A stretch of 50,905 nt of DNA from M3007 sp035299505 (GCA_035299505.1 DATGWL010000209.1:1-50905); one strand, 5' to 3'; numbered from the stretch's first letter, positions 24,418-33,759 are shown. Notes: generated by a model not told the origin, from the letters alone. Translations and numbers: made by a program.

Positions 24418-26346
24418 GATCTTTGAAAGCAGGAAAAACCCATACCCTTCTACCTTGAGGAAAGCGCTTTCTTCCTCCAAACCTACCTGCTTTCCTCTCC
24501 AGTGGTCGTAAAGTGGGAAATGAATGCCTTGCTCGTGGAAGAGTCCGCCATACAGATACACAGTTTGTGGACTGAAATTGAACAAACAAATCAGTTTTTG
24601 ATCGCCCTGGTAACGCACAAACCCCGCCACGTGAAAGTGATGGTGGGTGTTGAGCCAATACAGGTTTTTCAGATCGGCAACCATGGGCAGCGACTTGCGC
24701 AGGTGCAGTAATTTTTGGGTTCCGGAGTAGATTTGATGCTCTACTGTGCCTTTTTTTTCCGCTTTTTTGTTCTTTTTCCAATCAATCAGCGGCCGGTGCA
24801 TCCAACGGTTATCATAACTCTTGCCCGGATCGTTCAAATAGCTGTAATCATTGGTGTAACCCACTTCATCGCCATAAAAAAGCATGGGAATGCCGCCAAT
24901 GAAACAACTCATGGCCTGCATCAACAGGATACGCCGGATAGCCAGGTCCAGCTCGGCAGCAACACCGGATTCCAGCGCCTTCTCCAGTCCGCAAAGCGAG
25001 GCCAGCGTACCACTGATGCGGGCATCCTGCGTTTTAGGATTCACCGAAAACAAAGCGCCTTTGGCCGGAGAATAGTCAATGCCGCCTGAGTAAAAGTCTT
25101 TGATAAACTTCCGGTGATCGAAAGGCGTAAAACCCGCAGCTTCAATGGCCGCATCCTCGTATCCGAGGCCAATATCGTCGTGACAACGCGTATAGGTAAT
25201 CCAGGTAGCGCCGTAGGGTTTTTGCATCAGATCGTGCTGGGAAGCCAGCATCATACGCACATCACCGGTGGCCAGGGTATCCCATTGAATAGCCATTTGG
25301 GTGGCATTGTACGCCACATCGCATTCCCGCGCCAGAAACGCATCGGTACCGAAGTATTTCATGATTTCTTTGGGCGCAACAATGGCCTCGCCCAAAAGTG
25401 CCAGACCCGGTGTGGCCGATTCCACACACAGGCGGATAAGCCGCAGCAAACTGTGCGCTTGCGGCAGGTTCTGACAGGTGGTGCCCAGTTGTTTCCAGAT
25501 GAAAGCCGGTGCGTCAATGCGCAGGATATCCACGCCCAGGTTGGCATAAAAGAAGACGTTGTCGAGCATATCGCACAACACATCCGGGTTGGTGTAGTTG
25601 AGGTCCCACTGATAACGGTGGAAAACGGTCATCACCCATTTCTGGCACTCCTCTACATAGCTGAAACTACCCGGCGCGCTTTCCGGGAATATTTCCGGCA
25701 TGGTTTGGTCAAACTGATCCGGAAGGCGACGGTCGTCGTAGAAATAAAAATAATCCTGGTATTTCGGGTCGCCCTGTTTGGCTTTTTTGGCCCATTCGTG
25801 GTGGTAAGAGGTGTGGTTCAGCACGATATCCAACATCAGGTACATGCCGGATTGTTGCATGGCTGCAATAACTTTTTTCAAATCTTCCAGGCTGCCAAAA
25901 CGTTCATCTACCTGCCGAAAATCTGATACCGCGTAGCCGCCGTCGCTCTCATTGGGCGGACTTTGGAAAATGGGCATCAGGTGCAGGAAATTGACACCCA
26001 GATCCTGGAAATAGTCCATTTTACCCGATAAAGTCTTCAAATTTCCGCAAAAACGATCCACATACAGGCTCATACCGGCAATATTGTTGCTCAGATACCA
26101 GTGGTCTTCCCTATTTTTTTGCGCGTCTTTTTCCAGCAATACTGCCGGTCTTTGCGCCGCTGCCTGAATCACCACGCGCATCAAGGTTTCAAACCCCTCA
26201 GCACTCCTGGCGTGATTGCCATAAAGTTCCTGATACAATTGGCGTATGGCCACTGCATTGGTCATTAATCGGGTGGAAAAACCGGGATCTGCTCCGGCTG
26301 CCGTCAACCATTCCTGAATACGTGGATGGAAATTTCTATCGAACAT
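24409..26346 (-). CDS. GH13 amylosucrase-like glycoside hydrolase
   Basis: 645 residues. A helical N-domain (1-80) and (beta/alpha)8 barrel match the amylosucrase/sucrose hydrolase branch of GH13. Conserved sites are Asp173 and His178 in LDIVLNH, nucleophile Asp278 in DILRIDAPAF, acid/base Glu320 in LLGEAIV, and His389-Asp390 in CHDD. A beta domain closes the C-terminus (LICLFNFSPQTVYL). The RYQWDLNYTNPDV segment before the nucleophile is characteristic of amylosucrases. It either cleaves sucrose or uses it to build alpha-glucan. The neighbouring SUT-like transporter supports sucrose. No signal peptide, so cytoplasmic. Confidence 0.9.
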   Translation of the reverse strand: MFDRNFHPRIQEWLTAAGADPGFSTRLMTNAVAIRQLYQELYGNHARSAEGFETLMRVVIQAAAQRPAVLLEKDAQKNREDHWYLSNNIAGMSLYVDRFCGNLKTLSGKMDYFQDLGVNFLHLMPIFQSPPNESDGGYAVSDFRQVDERFGSLEDLKKVIAAMQQSGMYLMLDIVLNHTSYHHEWAKKAKQGDPKYQDYFYFYDDRRLPDQFDQTMPEIFPESAPGSFSYVEECQKWVMTVFHRYQWDLNYTNPDVLCDMLDNVFFYANLGVDILRIDAPAFIWKQLGTTCQNLPQAHSLLRLIRLCVESATPGLALLGEAIVAPKEIMKYFGTDAFLARECDVAYNATQMAIQWDTLATGDVRMMLASQHDLMQKPYGATWITYTRCHDDIGLGYEDAAIEAAGFTPFDHRKFIKDFYSGGIDYSPAKGALFSVNPKTQDARISGTLASLCGLEKALESGVAAELDLAIRRILLMQAMSCFIGGIPMLFYGDEVGYTNDYSYLNDPGKSYDNRWMHRPLIDWKKNKKAEKKGTVEHQIYSGTQKLLHLRKSLPMVADLKNLYWLNTHHHFHVAGFVRYQGDQKLICLFNFSPQTVYLYGGLFHEQGIHFPLYDHWRGKQVGLEEESAFLKVEGYGFFLLSKIDE

Positions 26347-26355
26347 CGAGGGTGT

Positions 26356-26412
26356 GAGTGTTTGAGTTGGCGAGTGTTTGAGTGTTTGAGTTGGCGAGTG
26401 TTTGAGTGTTTT
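26356..26412. repeat. GAGTGTTTGAG repeat upstream of the GH13 gene
   Basis: Four GAGTGTTTGAG units separated by TTGGC start 9 bp upstream of the GH13 ATG, so they lie in its probable 5' untranslated region. The same family occurs upstream of nrdA and of the secreted protein at 48452, in the same orientation relative to the gene. Confidence 0.92.
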
Positions 26413-26463
26413 GGTGTAGCTCTGGCAATTGGGTGCAAATATGATGAACTGCCGGAATTTTTA

Positions 26464-26782
26464 GACCTCGTAGGTTTTCAAAACCCTACGGTATGTACAC
26501 AAGTTTCTTTTAGGTTTAGCGCACCGGCATTATATTCGTTTCCTGGTTGGTGTCCTCTGTATGAGCGTATCCACGAACAATGCCTTGTCACCCTGAGCAT
26601 AGCGAAGGGTCTGGCGAAGCCTCGCCTTTGAGTCAACAACGCGGAATGATCACTTGGACAGAGCTAAAACAATGAGATTTGGCTATCGAGATCATATCAG
26701 ACCCTTCGCTACGCTCAGGGTGACAAGGCATCATTGGTGCTTCAAGAAACATGGGAAAGGGTTTTCAAAACCTACGAGGTTT
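26464..26782. repeat. Nested inverted repeats between GH13 and sugar transporter
   Basis: The outer arms are ACCTCGTAGGTTTTCAAAAC (from about 26465) and its reverse complement GGGTTTTCAAAACCTACGAG (about 26759-26779), with a single mismatch over 23 bp. The inner arms are the CACCCTGAGCATAGCGAAGGG repeat (about 26587-26612) and its inverse (about 26699-26730). The gap 26413-26815 holds no gene. Confidence 0.88.
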
Positions 26783-26815
26783 ATATTTGGAACCTACGAG
26801 GCTTAGCCACGCACA

Positions 26816-28150
26816 TCAATGCCCGCCGCCTACAACCCGCACTTCTTCATCGGTTTGTTTTACCTGAATTCTAAGTACGGCAGCGGCGGCAATCAACAGC
26901 ATTCCTCCGGCAACCATGATGGCTACTCCTGGATTGCTGCCCAGCAAATGCTTGTAAATAGCCCCAAAACTAAGGGTTTGGATGATCATCGGAATCACAA
27001 TCATCATATTGATGATGCCCATATACACCCCAAAACGTTCTTTGGGAATACTGCCCACCACCAGCATGTACGGCACACCCATCATACTCGCCCAGGCAAT
27101 GCCAAAGCCGGTCATGGGCGCAAACAACAGGTGTTTGTTCTCAATATTGGCAAAAGCAAGCAAGCCCAGGCCGGCCAGAATCAAACACATGAAATGCACC
27201 TTCTTGGGTCCGTATTTTTTGGCCAGCCACACCAGCCCGAATGCCGACAGGAAGGTGACAATATTGTACCAGCCGTTGATCAGACCGGTCCAGCCTACTG
27301 CCTCCTCGTACAGGGCGGGATTGTCCACACTGTTGGTTTTCCAAACAGATTGCGCAATACTGTGCGAACAATACTGCCAGTATATAAACAGGGCGTACCA
27401 CTGAAACAGGTACACCAGCGCCAGTTGCCACATAGCCTTGGGCATATTTTTAATAGCATCTGCTATCTCAATGAAAGGCTGCAGGGCCCCGTGTTTATTA
27501 TCACGTATGTACGCAAGCTCCTGCTCGGTAGGGGGTATTTCAGGCGTGGTGTAAAGCGACCACAACACGGAGGTAATGGAGCACACCGCACCTACAAAAA
27601 ACGAGCCGTACGCCCAGTAGGGAATACCGGATGCAGATTGCCCGAGGATGTTGCCCTGGAAAAAGAACAGCGATAAATTGGCCAGCGTAATACCCAGGCC
27701 GGTAAAAAAGCTCTGCGTGAGAAAACCCATTCCGTATTGTGACGCTGGCAACTTATCGGCCACAAAAGCCCGGTAAGGCTCCATGGCCGTGTTGTTGGCC
27801 GCATCCAGAATCCATAGCAGACCAACAGCCATCCACAAAGTGCTGCTGAAGGGGAAAGCAAACAAACACAAACTGCAAAAAATAGCGCCGATCAGAAAGT
27901 AAGGTTTCCGCCGACCCCAGCGCGGATGCCAGGTTTTATCGCTTAATGCGCCTATGAGGGGCTGAATCAACAAGCCGGTCATGGGGCCCGCCAGATTGAG
28001 TATGGGCAACTGCTCCGGATCGGCGTGCAGGAAAGAATAGATGGGATTGATGGCGGTTTGTTGCAAACCAAAACTATACTGGATTCCGAAAAATCCGAAG
28101 TTCATGTTCACGATTTGCCAAAAACTAAGACTGGGTTTGTATGCCGACAT
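26816..28150 (-). CDS. MFS sugar transporter (SLC45/sucrose-proton symporter-like)
   Basis: 444 residues with 12 predicted helices. The N-terminus (NMNFGFFGIQYSFGLQQTAI) and the loop QPLIGALSDKTWHPRWGRRKPYF match the GPH/SLC45 group that includes sucrose and maltose symporters; the RWGRRKP motif after helix 2 is diagnostic. It probably imports sucrose or a related alpha-glucoside for the GH13 enzyme downstream. Both are on the minus strand with a 469-bp repeat-filled gap, so they may be separate transcripts. Confidence 0.88.
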   Translation of the reverse strand: MSAYKPSLSFWQIVNMNFGFFGIQYSFGLQQTAINPIYSFLHADPEQLPILNLAGPMTGLLIQPLIGALSDKTWHPRWGRRKPYFLIGAIFCSLCLFAFPFSSTLWMAVGLLWILDAANNTAMEPYRAFVADKLPASQYGMGFLTQSFFTGLGITLANLSLFFFQGNILGQSASGIPYWAYGSFFVGAVCSITSVLWSLYTTPEIPPTEQELAYIRDNKHGALQPFIEIADAIKNMPKAMWQLALVYLFQWYALFIYWQYCSHSIAQSVWKTNSVDNPALYEEAVGWTGLINGWYNIVTFLSAFGLVWLAKKYGPKKVHFMCLILAGLGLLAFANIENKHLLFAPMTGFGIAWASMMGVPYMLVVGSIPKERFGVYMGIINMMIVIPMIIQTLSFGAIYKHLLGSNPGVAIMVAGGMLLIAAAAVLRIQVKQTDEEVRVVGGGH

Positions 28151-28249
28151 AATATAAAAGAGCTGAATGCAGAATTGTGGGCGGCAAAGTAGGACGATTC
28201 AGTAATTTTTGTTAAAAATGTTTGAAAGAATAAAAATTATCATCGGTCT

Positions 28250-28281
28250 GTTTCCGCTTATGCCAGAAAAGAATACCTTTG
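28250..28281 (+). promoter_or_regulatory. Probable promoter of the acyl-CoA dehydrogenase gene
   Basis: TACCTTTG (28274-28281) is an exact TAnnTTTG. A GTTT occurs 20 bases upstream as a weak -33. It is about 65 bp before the ATG. Nothing else is seen between 28151 and 28346. Confidence 0.5.
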
Positions 28282-28346
28282 TAACGAAAATTCGCTAAAT
28301 CGGATTTTCCTCTTATTTTTGCTCAAATTCTAACCAATATCCTATC

Positions 28347-30146
28347 ATGTCAGCAATAGCAGAAGCCACAGATATCCTCAAAGGCGGTGAATTTTTGATC
28401 CGCGACAGCCGTCCGGAAGACATCTTTATTCCGGAGGAGCTCAATGAGGAGCAACTCATGGTCAAACAAATGGCCGTGGATTTCCTCCAAAACGAGATTG
28501 CGCCCAACCGCGCAAAAATTGAAAAACAGGAGCCTGGCTTGTCGGCCTCTCTGCTCAAAAAAATGGGAGATCTTGGCTTGCTCGGCGCACACATGCCGGC
28601 TATTTACGGCGGCACTGAGCTGGATACCAATACCAACACGGTCATTTCCGATGTCTTTGGTCCGATGGGATCTTTCAGCGTTCCGTTTGCGGCGCATACC
28701 GGTATTGGCATGTTGCCTATTTTATATTTTGGTAATGAGGAGCAAAAGCAGAAATACCTGCCCGGGCTGATTTCGGGCGACGTCAAAGCGGCGTATTGCC
28801 TCACCGAGCCAGGCTCTGGTTCTGATGCGCTCAATGCCAAAACCCGCGCCGATTTGAGTGCTGATGGCACACATTATGTATTGAACGGTCAGAAAATGTG
28901 GATTTCCAACGCTGGTTTTGCCGATCTTTTTATTGTATTTGCCAAGGTTGGCGGCGAAAAATTCACCGGTTTTATTGTAGACGCACACACACCGGGCATC
29001 ACCCTGGGCGCCGAGGAAGACAAGCTCGGCATCAAGGGCTCTTCCACCCGTCAGGTGTTTTTTGAAAATGCCAAAGTACCCGCTGAAAACGTGCTGGGCG
29101 AGATTGGCAAGGGTCACCTGATTGCCTTTAATGCCCTGAACATCGGCCGTTTCAAACTCGGCGTGATGTGCATTGGCGGCAACAAGGAGGTAATCAATAT
29201 GGCTGTTTCTTACGCCAATGAACGCCACCAGTTTGGTCAGCCTATCGGCAATTTCGGGGCCATCCAGCACAAGATTGCCGAGATGGTGATCCGGAATTTT
29301 GCTGCAGAAAGTGCTGCCTACCGCACCTCTGAGTGCATGCACGATAAAAAGACCAAGGAAGAGGCCGCAGGCAAATCATTTGGTCAGGCTACGCTCGAAG
29401 CAGCCGAAGAATACGCCATTGAATGCTCTATTTTGAAAGTATTCGGCTCCGAAGTCACCGATTTCTGTGTGGATGAAAACGTGCAGATCCACGGCGGTAT
29501 CGGCTTCAGCGAGGAATACCCGGCCGCGCGCGCGTACCGCGACAGTCGCATCAACCGCATTTACGAGGGCACCAACGAGATCAACCGCATGCTCATGGTA
29601 GATCAGCTCTTCAAACGCGCGCTGAAAGGTCAGCTCGACATCGTGGGTCCGGCCTGGGCGGTGCAAAAAGAACTCACCTCTATGCCCTCCATGGAACGCC
29701 TGGAAGGCGCCTATGCCGAAGAGCACAAGGCCATTGCCGATTTCAAAAAGGTGATCCTGATGGTGGCCGGCGGCGGCGCCAAAATGCAGATGGACGGCAA
29801 GCTCAACCTCAAAGACGAGCAGGAAATCCTGATGAACGTGGCCGACATGCTCATTGATCTGTATGCGGCCGAATCCATGTTGCTGCGCATCCAAAAGCTG
29901 GCAGGTATGGATAAAAAGCACCCGCAGGAGTTCTACGACGCCATGTTGCAGGTGTTTTTCCATGAAGCCACGGCTCGCATGGCCAAAAACGCCACCGATG
30001 CCCTGGCATCCTTCGCGGAAGGCGATTTGCTGAAAACCTTCCTCATGGGTGTGAAGCGCTTCACCAAATACCCGCCGGTAAATGTCAAGGAAAAACGCCG
30101 GCTGGTAGCCGAGGTGGTACGGAAAGAAGGCGGGTGGTGTTTTTAG
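28347..30146 (+). CDS. Acyl-CoA dehydrogenase (VLCAD/ACAD9-like)
   Basis: 599 residues. The ACAD core spans about 30-430. It shows the FAD/substrate motifs YCLTEPGSGSDA and KMWISNAGFADLF, the ARHQFG-type NERHQFGQPIGNF, QIHGGIGFSEEYP, and the catalytic base Glu407 in RIYEGTNEINR. A helical C-terminal extension (about 430-599) marks it as the very-long-chain type. It catalyses the first beta-oxidation step, passing electrons to ETF. The codon choice is GC-rich compared with the island genes. The stop TAG is the first base set of the following GGACGATGAACG repeat. Confidence 0.95.
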   Translation: MSAIAEATDILKGGEFLIRDSRPEDIFIPEELNEEQLMVKQMAVDFLQNEIAPNRAKIEKQEPGLSASLLKKMGDLGLLGAHMPAIYGGTELDTNTNTVISDVFGPMGSFSVPFAAHTGIGMLPILYFGNEEQKQKYLPGLISGDVKAAYCLTEPGSGSDALNAKTRADLSADGTHYVLNGQKMWISNAGFADLFIVFAKVGGEKFTGFIVDAHTPGITLGAEEDKLGIKGSSTRQVFFENAKVPAENVLGEIGKGHLIAFNALNIGRFKLGVMCIGGNKEVINMAVSYANERHQFGQPIGNFGAIQHKIAEMVIRNFAAESAAYRTSECMHDKKTKEEAAGKSFGQATLEAAEEYAIECSILKVFGSEVTDFCVDENVQIHGGIGFSEEYPAARAYRDSRINRIYEGTNEINRMLMVDQLFKRALKGQLDIVGPAWAVQKELTSMPSMERLEGAYAEEHKAIADFKKVILMVAGGGAKMQMDGKLNLKDEQEILMNVADMLIDLYAAESMLLRIQKLAGMDKKHPQEFYDAMLQVFFHEATARMAKNATDALASFAEGDLLKTFLMGVKRFTKYPPVNVKEKRRLVAEVVRKEGGWCF

Positions 30147-30532
30147 GACGATGAACGATGGACGATGGCACGATGAACGACGGTTGTCATCTTGAGCGTA
30201 GCGAAAGATCTGGCCAGGATGGTGTGTCATCGTACGAGAGGGGTTTCCCGCAGATTTACGCAGATTTCCCCGCAGATTTTCGCAGAAGACGTTGAGCCTG
30301 GTTACTCACGGAAATTATAGTCAAATTCACCGTGAGTAACCAAGCCGAGCGCCTCTGCGAAAATCTGCGGGATAATCTGCGCGATCTGCGGGAAACCCCC
30401 TCTTAGTTTGAAACCCTTACGTAAACGTGTACCTTCGCCATTCAAAGCTACGTTGACGCCGGGCCAGATCTTTCGCTACGCTCAAGATGACAACCGTCGC
30501 CGTCCACCGTAAGCCGTCTACCGTCCACCGCT
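30147..30532. repeat. Multi-shell inverted-repeat block
   Basis: From outside in: GGACGATGAACGATGG (30147-30182) on the left and CCGTCCACCG-type units (30497-30532) on the right, which are different families. Next GTTGTCATCTTGAGCGTAGCG (from about 30182) and its inverse CGCTACGCTCAAGATGACAAC (to about 30493). Then CCCGCAGATTTACGCAGATTT-type arms (about 30245-30290 and 30350-30400). The innermost arms are TTACTCACGG and CCGTGAGTAA (about 30302 and 30330). The whole 386 bp has no gene and ends at the ATG of the next gene. Confidence 0.9.
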
Positions 30533-31180
30533 ATGCTAAACATTCTCCACGAAAATCCCGCTTTTATCGTCCTGAACAAGCCGGGTGGTTTGCCCACGCA
30601 GCCAGATAAAACGGGCGATGAATCCCTGCTCGCACAGGCCGAGGCGCATTGCGGGCATCCTTTGCATTTGGTGCACCGACTGGATCGTCCGGTAAGCGGC
30701 CTGGTGCTGATGGCCAAAAATGCCGAAACCATGGCCCTTTTTACGGCTTTGTTTCAGAGCAGAAACGTACAAAAAGAATACCTGGCGGTAGTGCACAATC
30801 CACCGCCACAGCCGGAAGGCGTGCTGGTGCATTTTTTAAAGAAGAATGCGGTAAAAAACACCAGTCATGCATTTGACACAGAGCAACCCGGCTCCGAGCG
30901 CGCAGAATTACAATACAAACTTTTGGGCAGCAGCACTCACTATCATCTGTTGCATATCCGACTCATCACTGGGCGCCACCACCAGATCCGCGCCCAGTTG
31001 GCAGCCATTGGCTGTCCGGTGAAAGGAGATGTCAAGTACGGCGCCCGCCGTTCCAATCCCGACCGGAGCATACACCTGCATGCCTGGAAAATGGGATTTA
31101 TCCACCCGATCTCCATGGAAACCATTCAACTCGAAGCGCCTGTACCGGAAGAAGTGCTGTGGAAAAGCTTTGGACGGTAG
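30533..31180 (+). CDS. RluA-family RNA pseudouridine synthase
   Basis: 215 residues, catalytic domain only. It has the family motif HRLDRPVSGLVLMAK with catalytic Asp51, YLAVVHNPP, and the substrate-binding TGRHHQIRAQLAAIGCPVKGD. It converts uridine to pseudouridine in rRNA or tRNA. The lack of an S4 domain fits short RluA/TruC-like members; the target site is not predictable. The start ATG directly follows CCGTCCACCG repeats, and the last codons and stop (GGACGGTAG) are part of the inverted GGACGGT array, so the ORF is bracketed base-to-base by one repeat family. Confidence 0.92.
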   Translation: MLNILHENPAFIVLNKPGGLPTQPDKTGDESLLAQAEAHCGHPLHLVHRLDRPVSGLVLMAKNAETMALFTALFQSRNVQKEYLAVVHNPPPQPEGVLVHFLKKNAVKNTSHAFDTEQPGSERAELQYKLLGSSTHYHLLHIRLITGRHHQIRAQLAAIGCPVKGDVKYGARRSNPDRSIHLHAWKMGFIHPISMETIQLEAPVPEEVLWKSFGR

Positions 31181-31370
31181 ACGGTGGACGGTGGACGGTG
31201 GACGGTGGACGGTGGACGGTGGACGGTGGACGGTGGACGGTGGAAACCTGTGAAAAAAATCTGTGTGGAATCTGTGAAAAAAATCTGTGTGGAATCTGTG
31301 CGAAAAAATCTGTGTGGAATCTGTGCGAAAAAATCTGTGCGAAAAAATCTCTGCGAAAAAATCTCTGTGC
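31171..31370. repeat. GGACGGT heptamer array and GAAAAAATCTGTGTGG array
   Basis: About ten copies of the 7-mer GGACGGT run from 31171 to about 31242 and begin inside the last codons of the pseudouridine synthase. From about 31250 to 31370 comes a second array of GAAAAAATCTGTGTGGAATC units (about 23 bp, then shorter GAAAAAATCTCTGC variants). The frame of the next gene is open through both arrays, but they are not part of its protein. Confidence 0.94.
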
Positions 31371-31419
31371 GCCCTACACACAACGCGAAACGAAATTTCA
31401 CAAACATAAAACTACCCTT

Positions 31420-33030
31420 ATGACAAAATTCAACCTTACCCTCCTTGCTTTTATCTCCTTCTTCCAGTTGCACGGTCAGATCAACTTCACAGAAAAATAC
31501 TATGAATACGATCAGGGATACGTACTCGAAGCCGTTCATGGTGATTTTAATGGCGATGGCGTAGCCGATATCGTGTTGACCGCCCCAAATCAGAAAAAAT
31601 TGCTGGTGGGCCTGAATAACAACCTGGCTAAACCTGTGTTCAACAACATCGAACCTGTACTGGATATCCGAAATATTGCCGTACACGACTTCGATCAGGA
31701 TGGCGACGACGATATTCTGGGCTCTGCTATTTTTGATAACCAGGCCTATTGTTGGAAAAACAACGGCGCCGGCACCTTCACTAAAGTATTATTGCCTATT
31801 ACGGATTACGCCTCTATAGCTTTTGCCAATATGACGGGCGACAGTACACAGGAAATGATCCTGGGCATTGACGACAAGCTTAATGTTTACGACATAGCAG
31901 GCGGTGTTATTACCCTGATTAAAACAATAGTAGACGACCCTTTTTTGAGCACTTCTGATGCCATAGCCCCGGTGGATTACAACCACGATGGCATCATGGA
32001 TATTTCTGCCGCTTTTTTTGCTGACGGCGTGATTGTATTCCAGCAAAGCGGCAACCTGAACTTCACAGAAATACCCATTATGCCGGTTATTTTCTCCACT
32101 TCAGCCATGGCCGCCGGCGATTTCAATGCAGATAATGTGGTAGATTTTATGCTGTTTACTGAATCTTCCCAGTTCAGTACATTGCTGAAAAGCACTGCCG
32201 GGGGTAGTTATGAAAAAATTACCCTGCCTGAAACCAGCGGGAACAACGAATTCACCGCTTTTGGCTATTTCAACAACGACCAGACGCCAGATATTTTGTA
32301 TTCCGTGCAGCAAAGCAGCGTAAATGGCAATATCTCCTTATACACAAGTGGCGGAAGCGATCTGACCGAGCAAGCCATTGACGATAACTATGCCTCCCTG
32401 GGCGGCGCGGGCTTTGCCGATCTGGATGGCGACGGCGATAAGGACATTTACCTGTATGCCAACGACTTCTTTGATGAAGGGCTGGTGTATTTCATCAACA
32501 ACTCGCCTATTGACAATGATGGCGACGGCTTTACCAGCGATGTAGATTGCAATGATGCAAACGATCAGATCAATCCGGGTCAGACCGAAACGCCGTACAA
32601 TGGTGTAGACGACGACTGCAACCCAATTTCCCTCGATGATGATATTGATGAAGACGGCTATCTGCTGGCCAACGACTGCGATGATACCAATCCGGACATT
32701 CACCCTGGCGCTATTGAGATTGCCAACAATGGCATAGACGAAGACTGCAATGGCTCCGACCAAACCTCTGGCATCAGCGTGCTGGCTGGTCGCCGGATAC
32801 AGACTTACCCCAACCCTGCCACAGACCGGATTGCCCTCATCCTGCCTGCCGATCTCAAATGCCAGGTTACGTTGTACGACCTCACCGGCAAACGCAGGTT
32901 CCAGGGCATCAACAGCGCACTCATTTCAACAGAATCTTTGTCTAACGGCGCTTACCTTCTCGAAATCACAGACCTGGATTCTGGTGCAAGTGTGACACAG
33001 AAGATGCTGGTGGTAAACGATGGACGATGA
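31420..33030 (+). CDS. Secreted FG-GAP / MopE-like protein with T9SS sorting domain
   Basis: 536 residues. A signal peptide (TKFNLTLLAFISFFQLHG) is followed by FG-GAP/VCBS repeats over about 35-360, each with a calcium-loop pattern (GDFNGDGVADIVL, HDFDQDGDDDILG, VDYNHDGIMDISA, ADLDGDGDKDIYL). Two MopE-type metal-binding repeats follow (DGDGFTSDVDCNDANDQINP, DEDGYLLANDCDDTNPDIHP and GIDEDCNG). A type A sorting domain ends it (IQTYPNPATDRIALILP ... SNGAYLLEI). It is expected to be a cell-surface adhesin-like or binding protein. The final residues VVNDGR and the TGA stop come from the GATGGACGATGA repeat, so the original stop was probably elsewhere. Confidence 0.9.
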   Translation: MTKFNLTLLAFISFFQLHGQINFTEKYYEYDQGYVLEAVHGDFNGDGVADIVLTAPNQKKLLVGLNNNLAKPVFNNIEPVLDIRNIAVHDFDQDGDDDILGSAIFDNQAYCWKNNGAGTFTKVLLPITDYASIAFANMTGDSTQEMILGIDDKLNVYDIAGGVITLIKTIVDDPFLSTSDAIAPVDYNHDGIMDISAAFFADGVIVFQQSGNLNFTEIPIMPVIFSTSAMAAGDFNADNVVDFMLFTESSQFSTLLKSTAGGSYEKITLPETSGNNEFTAFGYFNNDQTPDILYSVQQSSVNGNISLYTSGGSDLTEQAIDDNYASLGGAGFADLDGDGDKDIYLYANDFFDEGLVYFINNSPIDNDGDGFTSDVDCNDANDQINPGQTETPYNGVDDDCNPISLDDDIDEDGYLLANDCDDTNPDIHPGAIEIANNGIDEDCNGSDQTSGISVLAGRRIQTYPNPATDRIALILPADLKCQVTLYDLTGKRRFQGINSALISTESLSNGAYLLEITDLDSGASVTQKMLVVNDGR

Positions 33031-33226
33031 ACGATGAACGATGGGGGTGAAACCCAACCGCACGCCTCTGCGTAAATCTGCGGGAAACCTCCCTAGCGCG
33101 AGGGGGTTCCCGCAGATTTTCACGGATTTTTCCGCAGATTTCCGCAGATGCGTGCGGTTTGATGGCTCACGGTGATGTTACGGAAAAAGCCCGGTCATCC
33201 CCGTAAATCTGCGGGGAATCAGCGTG
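33018..33226. repeat. Repeat cluster between T9SS protein and ferritin genes
   Basis: GATGGACGATGAACGATG (33018-33042) overlaps the stop of the upstream gene. It is followed by an inverted pair of the CGCAGATTT family: TCTGCGTAAATCTGCGGGAA (about 33067-33086) and TTCCCGCAGATTTTCACGG (about 33107). The segment CGCGAGGGGGTTCCCGCAGA through TGATGGCTCACGG recurs at 33.98 and 34.25 kb. Confidence 0.88.
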
Positions 33227-33243
33227 CCCTCCGGCAAACCCAC

Positions 33244-33759
33244 TCATTTGTTCGCTCCACCACCGGCGTTACCCATCATCATGATGTCGCGGTCAAACAA
33301 ATAAAGGCCGCCCTTGTCGTCGCCAATCATTTCCAGTTTGTCGTTGAGCTTGCGAGCCAGCTGCTCCTCTTCAATTTGTTCTGCCACATACCATTGCAGA
33401 AAATTGTAGGTCGCAAAATCTTTCTCCTGCAAAGCTTCGTCTACCAGGTCGTTAATACTGGCGCTGACATGGACTTCATGCTCAAGCAAGGCCTCAAAGG
33501 CGTGTTTGAGCGACTTAAAAGTGAGGACAGGCTGAGACAGGGCCGGGATGGTGGCAAATCCGCCGCGTTCGTTGATAAACTTGATGAGCTTGAGCATATG
33601 CATCCGCTCCTCATCGCTGTGCTGATAAAAAAAGGCAGTAACACCGTCTAAACCAGGCTGAATTTCCGCCCAGCTGGCCATTGCAAGATAAGCCTGACTG
33701 GATTGTGCTTCCAGTGCCACCTGCGCATTCAGCAGGTTCTTCATTTTTTCTGATAACAT
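33244..33759 (-). CDS. Ferritin
   Basis: 171 residues, non-heme ferritin of the bacterial FtnA type. The ferroxidase-centre residues are visible: Glu17 in VALEAQSSQAYLAM, Glu51 and His54 in DEERMHM, Glu in LLEHEVHVSASI, and EEEQ in AEQIEEEQLARKL. It oxidises and stores iron in a 24-mer shell in the cytosol. The C-terminal tail is Met/Gly rich (DIMMMGNAGGGAN). The upstream start at 33807 is rejected because it lies on the -7 promoter element. Confidence 0.95.
   Translation of the reverse strand: MLSEKMKNLLNAQVALEAQSSQAYLAMASWAEIQPGLDGVTAFFYQHSDEERMHMLKLIKFINERGGFATIPALSQPVLTFKSLKHAFEALLEHEVHVSASINDLVDEALQEKDFATYNFLQWYVAEQIEEEQLARKLNDKLEMIGDDKGGLYLFDRDIMMMGNAGGGANK

Noticed and set aside
30238..30410. 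CRISPR array
   Set aside because: The CGCAGATTT units are close together, inverted and variable, with no constant-length spacers or cas genes.
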